This document shows positions 19,577 through 29,428 of a DNA stretch of 64,000 bases, one piece after another. The notes below the pieces were generated by a model. It was not told the origin of the DNA and ran no database searches. It saw only the letters and a list, made by a program, of their open reading frames with translations. Positions within the stretch are counted from its first letter, which is position 1, and every line of letters starts with the position of its first letter. The stretch comes from Bacteroidales bacterium (GTDB lineage Bacteria > Bacteroidota > Bacteroidia > Bacteroidales > UBA10428): the NCBI GenBank assembly GCA_016934055.1, contig JAFGTR010000136.1:62001-126000 (forward strand), given 5' to 3'. Both the position numbers and the translations under genes were made by a program.

Positions 19577-20797
19577 ATGAAAAGGGTAGTCATTACAGGT
19601 ATAGGGATCTATTCCTCAATCGGAAAGAATCTTGATGAAGTTAAAAACGCACTTTTTCAGGGCAAATCAAACATTGTTCTGGATCCTGAAAGAAAAGCCT
19701 ATGGATATCAGTCAGGGTTAACCGGGAAACTTGAACGACCCCAGCTTAAAGGTGTCATTGATCGCCGGTCCCGTGTCTGTATGCCTGAACATGCTGAATA
19801 TGCCTATATGGCTACTGTTGAAGCATTAAAATCAGCGAGTATTCCGCAAGACTTTTTTGACCGGCATGAAGTTGGGATCCTGTATGGAAATGACAGCAGT
19901 ACACCAGCTGTTATTGAATGTGCTGACATCATACGTGAAAAAAGAGACACAACATTGGTGGGCTCAGGATCCGTTTTTCAGTCAATGAATTCATCAGTGA
20001 CCATGAATTTATCAGTGATCTTTAAGCTGAAAGGTGTTAACTTCACCCTTAGCAGTGCATGTGCCAGCGGCTCTCATGCCATTGGCATGGGATATCTGAT
20101 GATACGGCACGGTTATCAGGATATGATTATCTGTGGAGGATCACAGGAAGTCAATCTTTTTTGCGTAGGCAGCTTTGACGCACTCAATGCGTTTTCAAAA
20201 CGGGAATCTGAACCTCAAAAAGCATCCAGGCCATTTGATAAGAACCGGGACGGCCTCGTGCCCAGCGGTGGTGCCGCTACCGTAATCCTCGAAGACCTCG
20301 AACACGCCCTTAAAAGAGGGGCTCCTGTTCTGGCTGAAGTGATAGGTTACGGATTTTCCTCCGATGGCGTACACATTTCAGTTCCCGATGTTGACGGCCC
20401 TGTCAGGGCTATTGCAATGGCACTGAAAGATGCAGAACTGGACCCCGGTAAAATTGACTATATTAACGCCCATGCCACATCAACATATGTTGGCGATCTG
20501 AATGAAGCAAAAGCCATTGATCAGCTTTTTGGCCGGCATAGACCACTGGTATCCTCAACCAAATCAATGACAGGACATGAAATGTGGATGGCCGGTGCAA
20601 GTGAAGTTGTATATTCTATTCTGATGATGCAGAATTCCTTCGTGGCCCCTAATATCAATTTCGAGGAACCTGATGAATTCAGCGCTAAACTGAATATAGC
20701 TGATAAAACCACACAAAAAGAGATTAACATCTTTCTGTCAAACTCATTTGGATTTGGAGGAACGAATTCATGTTTGATTATAAAAAAGTATCATTAA
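19577..20797 (+). CDS. Beta-ketoacyl-ACP synthase (FabF-like)
   Basis: 406 aa; SSACASGSHAIGMG (active Cys), NAHATSTYVGDLNE, STKSMTGHEMWMAGA, FGFGGTNS. Confidence 0.93.
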   Translation: MKRVVITGIGIYSSIGKNLDEVKNALFQGKSNIVLDPERKAYGYQSGLTGKLERPQLKGVIDRRSRVCMPEHAEYAYMATVEALKSASIPQDFFDRHEVGILYGNDSSTPAVIECADIIREKRDTTLVGSGSVFQSMNSSVTMNLSVIFKLKGVNFTLSSACASGSHAIGMGYLMIRHGYQDMIICGGSQEVNLFCVGSFDALNAFSKRESEPQKASRPFDKNRDGLVPSGGAATVILEDLEHALKRGAPVLAEVIGYGFSSDGVHISVPDVDGPVRAIAMALKDAELDPGKIDYINAHATSTYVGDLNEAKAIDQLFGRHRPLVSSTKSMTGHEMWMAGASEVVYSILMMQNSFVAPNINFEEPDEFSAKLNIADKTTQKEINIFLSNSFGFGGTNSCLIIKKYH

Positions 20798-20818
20798 CTT
20801 TGCAATTATTTTAGTATT

Positions 20819-21067
20819 ATGAACAGGGAAGATATAACAAAAATCATTAATGGTTTTTTGGTTGAAGAATTTGAGATTGAAGAAGGTAAAATAGCGCCGG
20901 ATGCTCATCTTAAAAACGACCTTGGTCTCGAAAGTCTCGACTTTGTGGATATTGCAGTAATAGTACAGAAGGAATTCGGCCTTACGCTGAAAGGTGAGGA
21001 AATGACCTCTATCAGAACCCTGGATCATTTGTATGATTACATCCAAAACTGCATTAGTAAGAAATAA
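20819..21067 (+). CDS. Acyl carrier protein
   Basis: 82 aa; DLGLESLDFVDIAVIVQ with phosphopantetheine Ser. Confidence 0.9.
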   Translation: MNREDITKIINGFLVEEFEIEEGKIAPDAHLKNDLGLESLDFVDIAVIVQKEFGLTLKGEEMTSIRTLDHLYDYIQNCISKK

Positions 21068-21073
21068 CCAGAT

Positions 21074-21988
21074 GTGACTTCATGGAAGGGTAAAACAAGG
21101 GGCGGATTAACCGGATACAAAATCTTTATCAGCGTCCTGAAATTTTCAGGTCTTCCATTGGCTTATTTTTTATTGCGCTTCGTAGCTTTCTATTTTTTTG
21201 TCTTCTCACCAAAATCCTTTGTCCCAATTTTTTCCTTTTACAGGAAAAGGCTTTATTTTGGTTTTTTGCGGTCAATACTTTTTATATACCGCAATTATTT
21301 TGCTTTCGGGCAGGTGCTCCTGGATAAAGTGGCAGCCATGGCAGGCTTTCGGACAAATTTCTCTTTTACCTATGAAGGCGAGACATACCTCCGGGAAATG
21401 GTTGAAAATGGTCCAGGAGGATTGCTGATAAGCGCCCATATCGGCAATTTTGAAATGGCCGGTAACATGCTCGAGCGACTTAAAACCCCGGTCAATATTA
21501 TTATGTTTGATGCCGAGCACGCCAGGATCAAAGATTACCTCTCATCTGTTACCAGCAGAAACTTCAACGTCATTGTGATAAAAGAAGACAATACCCATAT
21601 CTATGAGATCAACAAGGCTTTCCGTGAAAAACAGATCATCTGTATTCATGGTGACCGTTTCTTACAGGGAAGCAAAACAATGACCATTGATTTCCTGGGC
21701 GGGAAAGCCCTTTTCCCCACAGGCCCTTTTTACCTGGCTATGAAGTATAATGTACCGGTATCATTTGTCTTTGCTATGAAAGAAGGAAAAAAGCATTATC
21801 ATTTTTATGCTTCCCCTCCAAAATATTATCCACAGCAGGGTTTACAACAAAAAAGGGATCAGACCATCAAGACCATAATTAAAGATTATATTGACCTGAT
21901 GGAAAAAACAATACGAAAATACCCGTCACAATGGTTTAATTATTACAATTTCTGGCAAACAAATGATCATGACAAGACAACAGCTTAA
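21074..21988 (+). CDS. LpxL/HtrB-like lysophospholipid acyltransferase
   Basis: 304 aa, GTG start; LLISAHIGNFEMAGNML (HxxxxE), ICIHGDRFLQGS, FPTGPFYLAMKYNVPV. Confidence 0.85.
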   Translation: MTSWKGKTRGGLTGYKIFISVLKFSGLPLAYFLLRFVAFYFFVFSPKSFVPIFSFYRKRLYFGFLRSILFIYRNYFAFGQVLLDKVAAMAGFRTNFSFTYEGETYLREMVENGPGGLLISAHIGNFEMAGNMLERLKTPVNIIMFDAEHARIKDYLSSVTSRNFNVIVIKEDNTHIYEINKAFREKQIICIHGDRFLQGSKTMTIDFLGGKALFPTGPFYLAMKYNVPVSFVFAMKEGKKHYHFYASPPKYYPQQGLQQKRDQTIKTIIKDYIDLMEKTIRKYPSQWFNYYNFWQTNDHDKTTA

Positions 21989-22017
21989 CAGAGCAATATA
22001 TTAACCCCGATAATATT

Positions 22018-22440
22018 ATGAAGCCATCAGAATATGCCATTCTTGAACTGATACCCCAAAGACCGCCCTTTGTGATGATCGACCGGCTGGCTGAAGCCAC
22101 TGAAAAATCAGCAAAAGGACAACTTTTCATTAAAGAAACCAATGTATTGTGTCATAACGGAAGTTTTCAGGAAGCAGGTCTGATGGAATGCATTGCCCAG
22201 ACAGCTGCAGCCTTTACCGGATACCGTCAGCTTTGTGCAAATAAGGAAATTGCACTGGGTTATATCGGCGCCATTAAAAACCTTGTCATCCATTCTTTAC
22301 CACCGGCAAATACAGAAATTCAATCAGAGATCATCGTCGACAACGAATTGCTGGGTTATACAATCGTTACGGGAAAAATCTTTCAGGATAAAACCCTGCT
22401 GGCCGAATGTGAGATGAGAATACTGCTGGACACGCCGTAG
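22018..22440 (+). CDS. Hotdog-fold beta-hydroxyacyl-ACP dehydratase-like protein
   Basis: 140 aa; LIPQRPPFVMIDRL, GLMECIAQTAAAFTGY; APE dehydratase type. Confidence 0.85.
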   Translation: MKPSEYAILELIPQRPPFVMIDRLAEATEKSAKGQLFIKETNVLCHNGSFQEAGLMECIAQTAAAFTGYRQLCANKEIALGYIGAIKNLVIHSLPPANTEIQSEIIVDNELLGYTIVTGKIFQDKTLLAECEMRILLDTP

Positions 22441-22600
22441 ATTGTCTGAATTTGGATTATCAGGATTTGTGGATTTGCAGGATTGGCAAAGAACCACAGC
22501 TAAAGCCTGAGCATCACTTTCACTTTTGTTGTCATGCAGAATAAGGAAAATCGAATCTCGCTCCTGCCTGGCAGACAGGGAGTAACGGGGAAGCAAAAAA
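22441..22600. repeat. Convergent intergenic region with GGATTnnCA-like short tandem repeat and cctgcctg/cagacagg hairpin
   Basis: tctgaatttggattatcaggatttgtggatttgcaggattggca (about 22445-22488) and cctgcctggcagacagg (22563-22579). Confidence 0.45.
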
Positions 22601-22616
22601 GTTACCCTTGCAGAAT

Positions 22617-23009
22617 TCAGGGGGCTTCCAGATACTCACCCCTGAAACTGCAGAAAACTGTCGCTTCATGAAATACTTTTGCTTTACAGGACAACAGTTC
22701 GTCTTCTGTATCTTTCAGCCGCAGTTCTATATCGATTACCGGATTTGATTCAGGACTGATAAAGGCAATGTATTTAATGGTCCCGGCATTTTTCAGCATC
22801 AGGTTTTTCTTCAGATGATGTGACAACAATTCCTTCACAATCTGAATTGTGCAAACACCTGGTAAAATCGGATTTCCCGGAAAATGGCCCTTAAAAATCT
22901 CATGAGAAGAATTCAACTTTACCCGCATTATGAGTACTTGATTAACACTGTCTTCCTGTATGTTTTCTATAGCATACAGGTCATTCAGAAACTGCTGCTT
23001 ATTTTTCAT
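22617..23009 (-). CDS. FabZ-like hotdog dehydratase
   Basis: 130 aa; FKGHFPGNPILPGVCTIQIVKELL. Confidence 0.85.
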   Translation of the reverse strand: MKNKQQFLNDLYAIENIQEDSVNQVLIMRVKLNSSHEIFKGHFPGNPILPGVCTIQIVKELLSHHLKKNLMLKNAGTIKYIAFISPESNPVIDIELRLKDTEDELLSCKAKVFHEATVFCSFRGEYLEAP

Positions 23010-23661
23010 GAAGTGCTGTTATATGGATATCCAGTTTCAATTTATAGTGTGAAATCATCACAGAATCAATCAGATTATCTGTCATACCGTAAAACTGAAG
23101 GTTAACCTTTTTCCCTGTACACGAAGTCTGAATAATTGTATCCGCATTTGTTCTGTCTGCCCGCTTAAAATAATAACGGGCTCCCAACCCTGTTCTTTGC
23201 CTGAATATTATCCGGTCGTTCAGTGGATTTACATATGCCTTCATGTTTTTATCCTTATCAGGCCTATGATAGATCATCAATGCCAAATCATTTTTCAGGG
23301 TTCTGACAACGGATTTTTTGTTCAAAGCATCAAGGCAGTAATGCAGATTGTAATCACCATTCCTGAATAATTCCAGGTCAAAAATCTTAATGCCAAGCTC
23401 AGTGATAAAAAGTACCCTGTGGCTTTCATCCGAAACCGGCTTTATCACCATTAATCCGCTGAAATGGTTCCTGTAAAAATCAACATTGGCTTTGTATAAA
23501 ACAGGATTATCTTCCCCCTGAAACCAGGGTGTAATTTCCACAGTCGTAAGGGCAGCTTCAGGCAATCGCTGAGTGTTGTTCAGCAAAGAGGCTGCACAAC
23601 CGCCCAGCAAAAGAAGACAGAGGCTACTTAAAACTAAATTTTTCAAGAGGCACTTCAACAT
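22999..23661 (-). CDS. Lipoprotein of aryl-polyene/flexirubin-type cluster, function unknown
   Basis: 220 aa; lipobox LLLLGGC; between dehydratase and LolA with overlapping ends. Confidence 0.7.
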   Translation of the reverse strand: MLKCLLKNLVLSSLCLLLLGGCAASLLNNTQRLPEAALTTVEITPWFQGEDNPVLYKANVDFYRNHFSGLMVIKPVSDESHRVLFITELGIKIFDLELFRNGDYNLHYCLDALNKKSVVRTLKNDLALMIYHRPDKDKNMKAYVNPLNDRIIFRQRTGLGARYYFKRADRTNADTIIQTSCTGKKVNLQFYGMTDNLIDSVMISHYKLKLDIHITALHEK

Positions 23662-24268
23662 TCAATTGCTTGTTGATGAAATCTATTTTGGTGTAGTCGT
23701 CTCCTGATTCGACCATTTTCAGGCCCGAGACTGTAAGATCATTCTTATCAAAAAATATCTGTACCTCATTAAGCATTTCTTTCATTTTCTCAGCACGGGG
23801 TACCAGTTTAACAAAATACTGCCTGTTGTTTTCAAAATATGCAATAGCATAATCCTCGTCATTCTTAAGAAGTTCACCCTGGATACAGCCGCTGATAAAC
23901 CGGTTCATTTCCTGGAACATCTTGTTTGACTGTATATCATACAGTTTTTGATTTTTCTCATCACGGGTAAACAATTGATTGTTGCTGATAATGATCAGGT
24001 ATTGCGTTGGTTCGGTATATTCCCAACGGATATTGTTTTCTTTTTTGAAGAAGAATTGCCCTTTTGATATGATCTTTTCCGATAATACACTCAGGTTCTT
24101 TTCCTGGATAAAATCGCTGACGATGGTTTGTGTCGATTCAGACATGGTAACCAGCTTATTTTTAAAGCCTTCAATATCACCCATCGGCATAAAGGATGTC
24201 TGGGCTGAAACCCTGCAGGCCAATAAGGTTAACACAAAACAAAAGGTATATGTTGCTGACTTATTCAT
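23624..24268 (-). CDS. LolA-like outer-membrane lipoprotein carrier protein
   Basis: 214 aa; signal peptide, FIQEKNLSVLSEKIISKGQFFFKKENNIRWEYTEPTQYLIIISNNQ. Confidence 0.88.
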   Translation of the reverse strand: MNKSATYTFCFVLTLLACRVSAQTSFMPMGDIEGFKNKLVTMSESTQTIVSDFIQEKNLSVLSEKIISKGQFFFKKENNIRWEYTEPTQYLIIISNNQLFTRDEKNQKLYDIQSNKMFQEMNRFISGCIQGELLKNDEDYAIAYFENNRQYFVKLVPRAEKMKEMLNEVQIFFDKNDLTVSGLKMVESGDDYTKIDFINKQLNVEVPLEKFSFK

Positions 24269-25034
24269 AGGCGTTAATGCTTAATAATTTGTCCAGTCGT
24301 TCAAAATGGTAATGCTTCTCCTTTGCAAAGTTGATGAATTTTTCCAAAACCGGAATAATGTGCAAGCCGGTGTCATGAAAAAGAATGATTTCAGCGCTTT
24401 TTGTATTTTTTACGAGCCGGTTATAAAGCTTTTGTTCATCTTTTATAACAGTATCCTTTGACTTCAGGGTCCACCCGATGATAGTGTAATTCGTCTTTCG
24501 CAATGCCCTGGCCAGTGTCGGATTTGTAACTCCGTAAGGAGGCCGGAACAATTTTATCTTTTTCTTTATAACACGTTGTATCAGCTTTTCTGTTTCAGTC
24601 AGTTCCTTCTTCATCCTTTTAGCAGAAAAAAGATCAAACATAAAATGATGGGAATAACTGTGTCCGCCAATAATATGGCCTTCATTATCCATACGTTCGA
24701 GCAATCCGGGATGTTTTAATATCTTCGATCCTATGCAGAAAAATGCAACCTGCAAATGGTGTTTCTTCAGCAAATCCAAAACCTGAGGCGTTACCTGATC
24801 ATCAGGTCCGTCGTCGAAGGTTAATGCAATAACTTTCGCGGAAGAATCTGCCGAACAGATAACGTTCATGTAAAAGCCCGAACGAATGTTTACGGATCCA
24901 TATGCCAGCAAGCCTGTTGTCACAATAATAATGCCACCATACCACCATATGCTTAAGGTGACAAAATAGTTAACAGCGGATATCAGGATAAGCATCAGAA
25001 CGGCAGCAATGAGTATTTTATGATATTTCAGCAT
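24261..25034 (-). CDS. Polysaccharide deacetylase (NodB-like) family protein
   Basis: 257 aa; ALTFDDGPDDQVTPQVLDLL, GGHSYSHH, RPPYG; N-terminal TM segments. Confidence 0.9.
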   Translation of the reverse strand: MLKYHKILIAAVLMLILISAVNYFVTLSIWWYGGIIIVTTGLLAYGSVNIRSGFYMNVICSADSSAKVIALTFDDGPDDQVTPQVLDLLKKHHLQVAFFCIGSKILKHPGLLERMDNEGHIIGGHSYSHHFMFDLFSAKRMKKELTETEKLIQRVIKKKIKLFRPPYGVTNPTLARALRKTNYTIIGWTLKSKDTVIKDEQKLYNRLVKNTKSAEIILFHDTGLHIIPVLEKFINFAKEKHYHFERLDKLLSINAYE

Positions 25035-26095
25035 GTTGAAACTAAGAAAATCCCATGGTTCACGCTTCTGAGATGATTGTATATCAAAATGTTCTTCATT
25101 TTGCCAACAGGCTTGTCATCACATTTCAACACAACCGGCACTTGTTGTGTCTTGAGTATCATCGATGCCAGGTAAAGGGCAAAAGACGAAGAGGTATCGT
25201 ATTCGCCGCACAGATGCTTATAATAACCGCAGGGTAACCGGCTGAAAAGAGTCCGTCCCAGATGATGGTAAACTTCATCCGCCACACGATCACCGTTCAT
25301 GCCTGTTATTACAAAGTCAACATTGGCAATATCTCCAAGATGGGTACTGACAAAATCTTGTATTTTTCTTTCAGCTTCAGCATGACTGTCAGGTTTGTAA
25401 AAAGTACTTACGGCATTTATCTTTGCCAGGGATTTTTCACTTTTACTCTCACTGAGCAGGAAAAAGGCAACACCCTCCCCTGGTAAGCTGCCATCATCTT
25501 TATAATCCAACAGCCTGAGGTTATCAAGGGATTGTTTTTTCCACAAGCCAAGGCGGCTTGTGATGGTATATGAATGGTCGGTTAATTCATCCAGTCCGCC
25601 CACCAGGACATTCGATGCAGAATGCTCCTGTAAAAGCATAAGTCCGTCAAGCAAGGCATCTTCAAACGAAAAGCCCCGGTGCACAAAGGTGTTGTTGTAA
25701 TTTTTACATTTCAGCATAAGCGCAATGGCAGCGGCAACGGTATTGTGTGTTGACTGGATAAAGGGTGTCGGGTTAAGCAGTTTTTCTTCATTAGCATACA
25801 ACGAGCCGAGGAATTTCTCGGTGTCGGCAATGCAACCCAGACCGGTACCGGTCACTATTGCACCCGGATTATCAATGCCGGCATCACGCAGGCATTTCAA
25901 GGCAGCACAAACACCCATTTTGACAATGCGGCTCATGCGCCTTGATGCCATGGGATCCATAAAATCAATATAAGCAGGTTCAATGCATTTCAGATAATCT
26001 GCATGATGGTATGCCATGACCTCCTGCAGAAATCCTTCGCCGGTAAAAGTGTTTTGTGGTGATATGGCTCCAATGCTTTGTATATATGCCTTCAT
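25028..26095 (-). CDS. Ketosynthase-like protein lacking active-site Cys (chain length factor-like)
   Basis: 355 aa; KS-like region PTPFIQSTHNTVAAAIALML..NTFVHRGFSFEDALLDGLMLL with no TACSS motif; next to an active KS. Confidence 0.82.
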   Translation of the reverse strand: MKAYIQSIGAISPQNTFTGEGFLQEVMAYHHADYLKCIEPAYIDFMDPMASRRMSRIVKMGVCAALKCLRDAGIDNPGAIVTGTGLGCIADTEKFLGSLYANEEKLLNPTPFIQSTHNTVAAAIALMLKCKNYNNTFVHRGFSFEDALLDGLMLLQEHSASNVLVGGLDELTDHSYTITSRLGLWKKQSLDNLRLLDYKDDGSLPGEGVAFFLLSESKSEKSLAKINAVSTFYKPDSHAEAERKIQDFVSTHLGDIANVDFVITGMNGDRVADEVYHHLGRTLFSRLPCGYYKHLCGEYDTSSSFALYLASMILKTQQVPVVLKCDDKPVGKMKNILIYNHLRSVNHGIFLVSTC

Positions 26096-26096
26096 T

Positions 26097-27302
26097 TTAA
26101 CTCCCCGAAAATATTAAGCTCGTGTTATTGCCTCCGAATCCGAAAGAATTCGACATCACATGCCTGACAGGCTTGTTGTATTGAAAATCTGTAACAGGAG
26201 AAAATGCCAGTTCAGTCATCTTTTGCCTGAAAAACAGGTTCGGATAGATCCATCGATTCCGTATCGCCATCACGCATAAAACAGCTTCAATGGCGCCGGC
26301 AGCACCAAGTGTATGGCCGGTAAAGGATTTGGTTGAACTGCACAAAGGCACGTTTTTATCAAATAGTCTTTCAATAGCTATCCCCTCAGACAGGTCATTG
26401 TTTTTAGTCCCGGTGCCATGCGCATTGATATAATCGATCCGGCCGGGTTCAAGTCCGGCAACATCAAGAGCCTTTTTCATCGACAGGTAGGCTCCTTCCC
26501 CTTCAGGTGAAGAAGCTGTCTGGTGAAAAGCATCACAGGCATTGCCATAACCGGTAATTTCACACAATACTTCTTTATGATCTTTCCTGACCGACCTTTC
26601 AGATTCAATCACCAAGAATCCTGCCCCCTCTCCCAGGGTCAGTCCGTTCCTTTCCTCGTCAAAAGGCTTGCAACCGTTTTTGTCCAGTATCATCAGGCTG
26701 TTAAATCCATTCAGGGTAAACAGGGTGAGGGCATCAGTACCACCAACAATTACCCGGTCGAGTATGCCGTTTTTGATCAGCCTCGAGCCAAGCAATATGG
26801 CATTTGCCGAAGATGAACATGCCGTGCTGATGGTTGCCAAGTAGTCCTTTATGCCCAAAGTGTCAGCAATCCTTTCAGTACTGTCACCGCAATCGTGCGT
26901 GATGATATCCCGCAGACGCCCCCTGGAATTATCGATGATGAACTTTTTAAAAAACCTTTCACTGCGATCCATGCCTCCTACTGTTGTAGCAGAGACCATT
27001 CCCGTTTTGTATGCCTTTATATCTTTTATGTCAGCCTGTAACAAAGCCTGACGGGCAGCTATGATACCCAGAAGCGTGGTACGGGAAAAAAATCCGGCTT
27101 GCTGAATACCGGCCATTTCCATCAGCTCTTTGTCAGTGGCCTTCACTTCAGCAACAGGTATTTCTTCTTTGTATACGGTATTTAAATGTGTAATCCTTCC
27201 AATACCACTGGCTGACAATTTCAGGGCTGAAGCAGTCTCCTCACAATCAAATCCAATGGCAGAAACAATACCAGTACCGGTTACAAAAACTCTTTCTGAC
27301 AC
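26097..27302 (-). CDS. Beta-ketoacyl-ACP synthase
   Basis: 401 aa; STACSSSANAILLG, NAHGTGTKNNDLSEG, SSTKSFTGHTLGAAGAIEAVL, NSFGFGGNN. Confidence 0.93.
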   Translation of the reverse strand: MSERVFVTGTGIVSAIGFDCEETASALKLSASGIGRITHLNTVYKEEIPVAEVKATDKELMEMAGIQQAGFFSRTTLLGIIAARQALLQADIKDIKAYKTGMVSATTVGGMDRSERFFKKFIIDNSRGRLRDIITHDCGDSTERIADTLGIKDYLATISTACSSSANAILLGSRLIKNGILDRVIVGGTDALTLFTLNGFNSLMILDKNGCKPFDEERNGLTLGEGAGFLVIESERSVRKDHKEVLCEITGYGNACDAFHQTASSPEGEGAYLSMKKALDVAGLEPGRIDYINAHGTGTKNNDLSEGIAIERLFDKNVPLCSSTKSFTGHTLGAAGAIEAVLCVMAIRNRWIYPNLFFRQKMTELAFSPVTDFQYNKPVRHVMSNSFGFGGNNTSLIFSGS

Positions 27303-27322
27303 AATAAATATTTATTTAGAAA

Positions 27323-27580
27323 TCAGGATTTTTTGTTGGCTGTAATAAATTCAGCCATCGAATTAACGGAATGCAATATCTTTTTACCTTCTTCGGCAGT
27401 ATTGATCTTAAGTCCGTATTTCTTTTCGAGCAAAACAGTAAGTTCAAGTGCGTCGATTGAGTCAAGGCCCAGACCGTCAACGAAAAGAGGAGCCTTTTCG
27501 TCAATATCCGCCGGTTTCATCTCCGATAAATTCAAAGCCTCAATAATTTCTTCTTTCAGTTTCTGAATAAGCTGTTCCAT
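27323..27580 (-). CDS. Acyl carrier protein
   Basis: 85 aa; VDGLGLDSIDALELTVLLEKKYG. Confidence 0.92.
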   Translation of the reverse strand: MEQLIQKLKEEIIEALNLSEMKPADIDEKAPLFVDGLGLDSIDALELTVLLEKKYGLKINTAEEGKKILHSVNSMAEFITANKKS

Positions 27581-27582
27581 TT

Positions 27583-28224
27583 TTATTTCTCTTTAGCAAA
27601 AATATGTTTAATTGTATCGGGTTCAAAAATAGTAATTCCGGCATCAGGTTTACCGGTTTTTTCGATTAAATAAACAGTTGAGTCATAATAGTCGCCTAAT
27701 GTCTCAACCCATCCGGCAATACAACATTGAACAACATCCTGATAAAACAATTGATTAACATAGTTGAACAAAAACAACGGGTCGAATCTTTCCCGGACAA
27801 AAAAAGTGCCTTCACCTGTGAATTTATGACGGATGCATATTTCCCCGATAACAATATTGGGAAGGGTATAGACAAATACAGCAGGACTTGGGAAATAAGC
27901 TGAACGGTCAAGGATGGTCTGCTGATGATGCCTGTCATTATCCAGTGATGATGATGCATTCATTAAAATAATCCCCACTTCGTGACCTGCATATCGCTGT
28001 TGAATATTTCTGTCCATTAACAATAATTCAACAGAAAGAAAACCAAGTTTACACAGATTGTCCATCTTGTAAAACTTGGGATAACTGATGTCAAAATGCT
28101 GATATATGCCTGTAAAAAAATCGGAAAGGTCTGCACCGCAGCGCTCATACAGGGTTTCATCATCACCAATAACCGCATGATCACGTATCTGACAGTAATG
28201 GCTTATTATACAGCTCTTTTTCAT
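27583..28224 (-). CDS. Short ketosynthase-like (thiolase-fold) protein without recognisable active site
   Basis: 213 aa; VGIILMNASSSLDNDRHHQQTI..FPSPAVFVYTLPNIVIGEICIRHKFTGEGTFF resembles the N-terminal half of a KS. Confidence 0.65.
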   Translation of the reverse strand: MKKSCIISHYCQIRDHAVIGDDETLYERCGADLSDFFTGIYQHFDISYPKFYKMDNLCKLGFLSVELLLMDRNIQQRYAGHEVGIILMNASSSLDNDRHHQQTILDRSAYFPSPAVFVYTLPNIVIGEICIRHKFTGEGTFFVRERFDPLFLFNYVNQLFYQDVVQCCIAGWVETLGDYYDSTVYLIEKTGKPDAGITIFEPDTIKHIFAKEK

Positions 28225-29366
28225 ATCTTATGCAGCAATAGTGCAACATTACAGCCACCAAATCCTGAAGCAATTTTAAGACAGTTTTTGATATCCTTTT
28301 TCATTGAATGGCCTGTAATGTTTATAGGGTGTGTAATACCTGGCTCGTTATATCCTTTGGTGCCGAACAAAACACCTGTATGCATTGAATAGAGACACAT
28401 AACGGTTTCAATGATTCCTGCCGCACCCAGTGTGTGGCCCCAATAGCCCTTAAAGCTGTTCACAGGCACAGACTGTAATCCGGCCCTTGTAATCGCTATT
28501 GATTCCATTTCATCGTTATATGGTGTACCTGTGCCATGGGCAGAGATATAATCGACCTCAACGGGTGATTTCTTCAGCAGGCGGTTTATGGCTATGAATA
28601 ATCCCTCACCGGTCCTCGACGGTCCGGAAATATGATTGGCATCATTGCTGGAGAAACCTTCACCAACAACAATGTTACCGGCCCGGTTGGAATTGAAAGG
28701 TGTTTTGGACAATACTACTGTTCCTGAACCTTCACCCAGTGACAGACCATCCCTGGACTTGTCAAAAGGGCGGCAAGGTCCATTGCTGAGAGATTGAAAC
28801 GAATTAAAACCGGCAAGCACAAATTCCGACACAATATCCGTCCCGTTAATAACAACATTGTCAGACAAACCTGCACTGATCAGCCGGGCACCTGTGAGTA
28901 TGGCCTGCACACCCGAAATACAGGCGTTTGAAATAACCAATGGCTCATTTCTGAATGTGAAAAAACGCTGTATCAACCGGGCCGCATTCCATAAATGAAT
29001 TCTATCCTGTCCGAATTTATTTTCTTTCTCCTTTTCAAGGAGATCAATACTACCCTTTGTTGTTGACAGTATAAAGAGTGTTCCCGGGTCAGCAGGGTCA
29101 ACATCAGACCTTGACAAAGCATCATGCAGAGAACAAATGGCCAGCTGTTCAAACCGGGTATATTGCACAGGATCGTCAATAACAGCAAATTTTTCAGCCA
29201 AAAGAGCAGTGTCGACCACAGATGCATAAAAGGGAGCCGGCGCTATACTGTTGTCCTCCTTCAACCTGATACCTGTCATTTCAGCAAGCATATTGTCTGC
29301 ATTATGCTGTATTGAAAAACCAAGTGAAGTAATAATATTTTCAGCTGATATGAAAACCTCGGTCAC
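28221..29366 (-). CDS. Beta-ketoacyl-ACP synthase
   Basis: 381 aa; ISNACISGVQAI, SAHGTGTPYNDEMES, NSFKGYWGHTLGAAGIIETV, SGFGGCN. Confidence 0.92.
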   Translation of the reverse strand: MTEVFISAENIITSLGFSIQHNADNMLAEMTGIRLKEDNSIAPAPFYASVVDTALLAEKFAVIDDPVQYTRFEQLAICSLHDALSRSDVDPADPGTLFILSTTKGSIDLLEKEKENKFGQDRIHLWNAARLIQRFFTFRNEPLVISNACISGVQAILTGARLISAGLSDNVVINGTDIVSEFVLAGFNSFQSLSNGPCRPFDKSRDGLSLGEGSGTVVLSKTPFNSNRAGNIVVGEGFSSNDANHISGPSRTGEGLFIAINRLLKKSPVEVDYISAHGTGTPYNDEMESIAITRAGLQSVPVNSFKGYWGHTLGAAGIIETVMCLYSMHTGVLFGTKGYNEPGITHPINITGHSMKKDIKNCLKIASGFGGCNVALLLHKI

Positions 29367-29428
29367 GAAAAAGATGATATACAGTTAATACTAATTTTGA
29401 TCACTCATTTTTTGCCATCTCTCCACAA

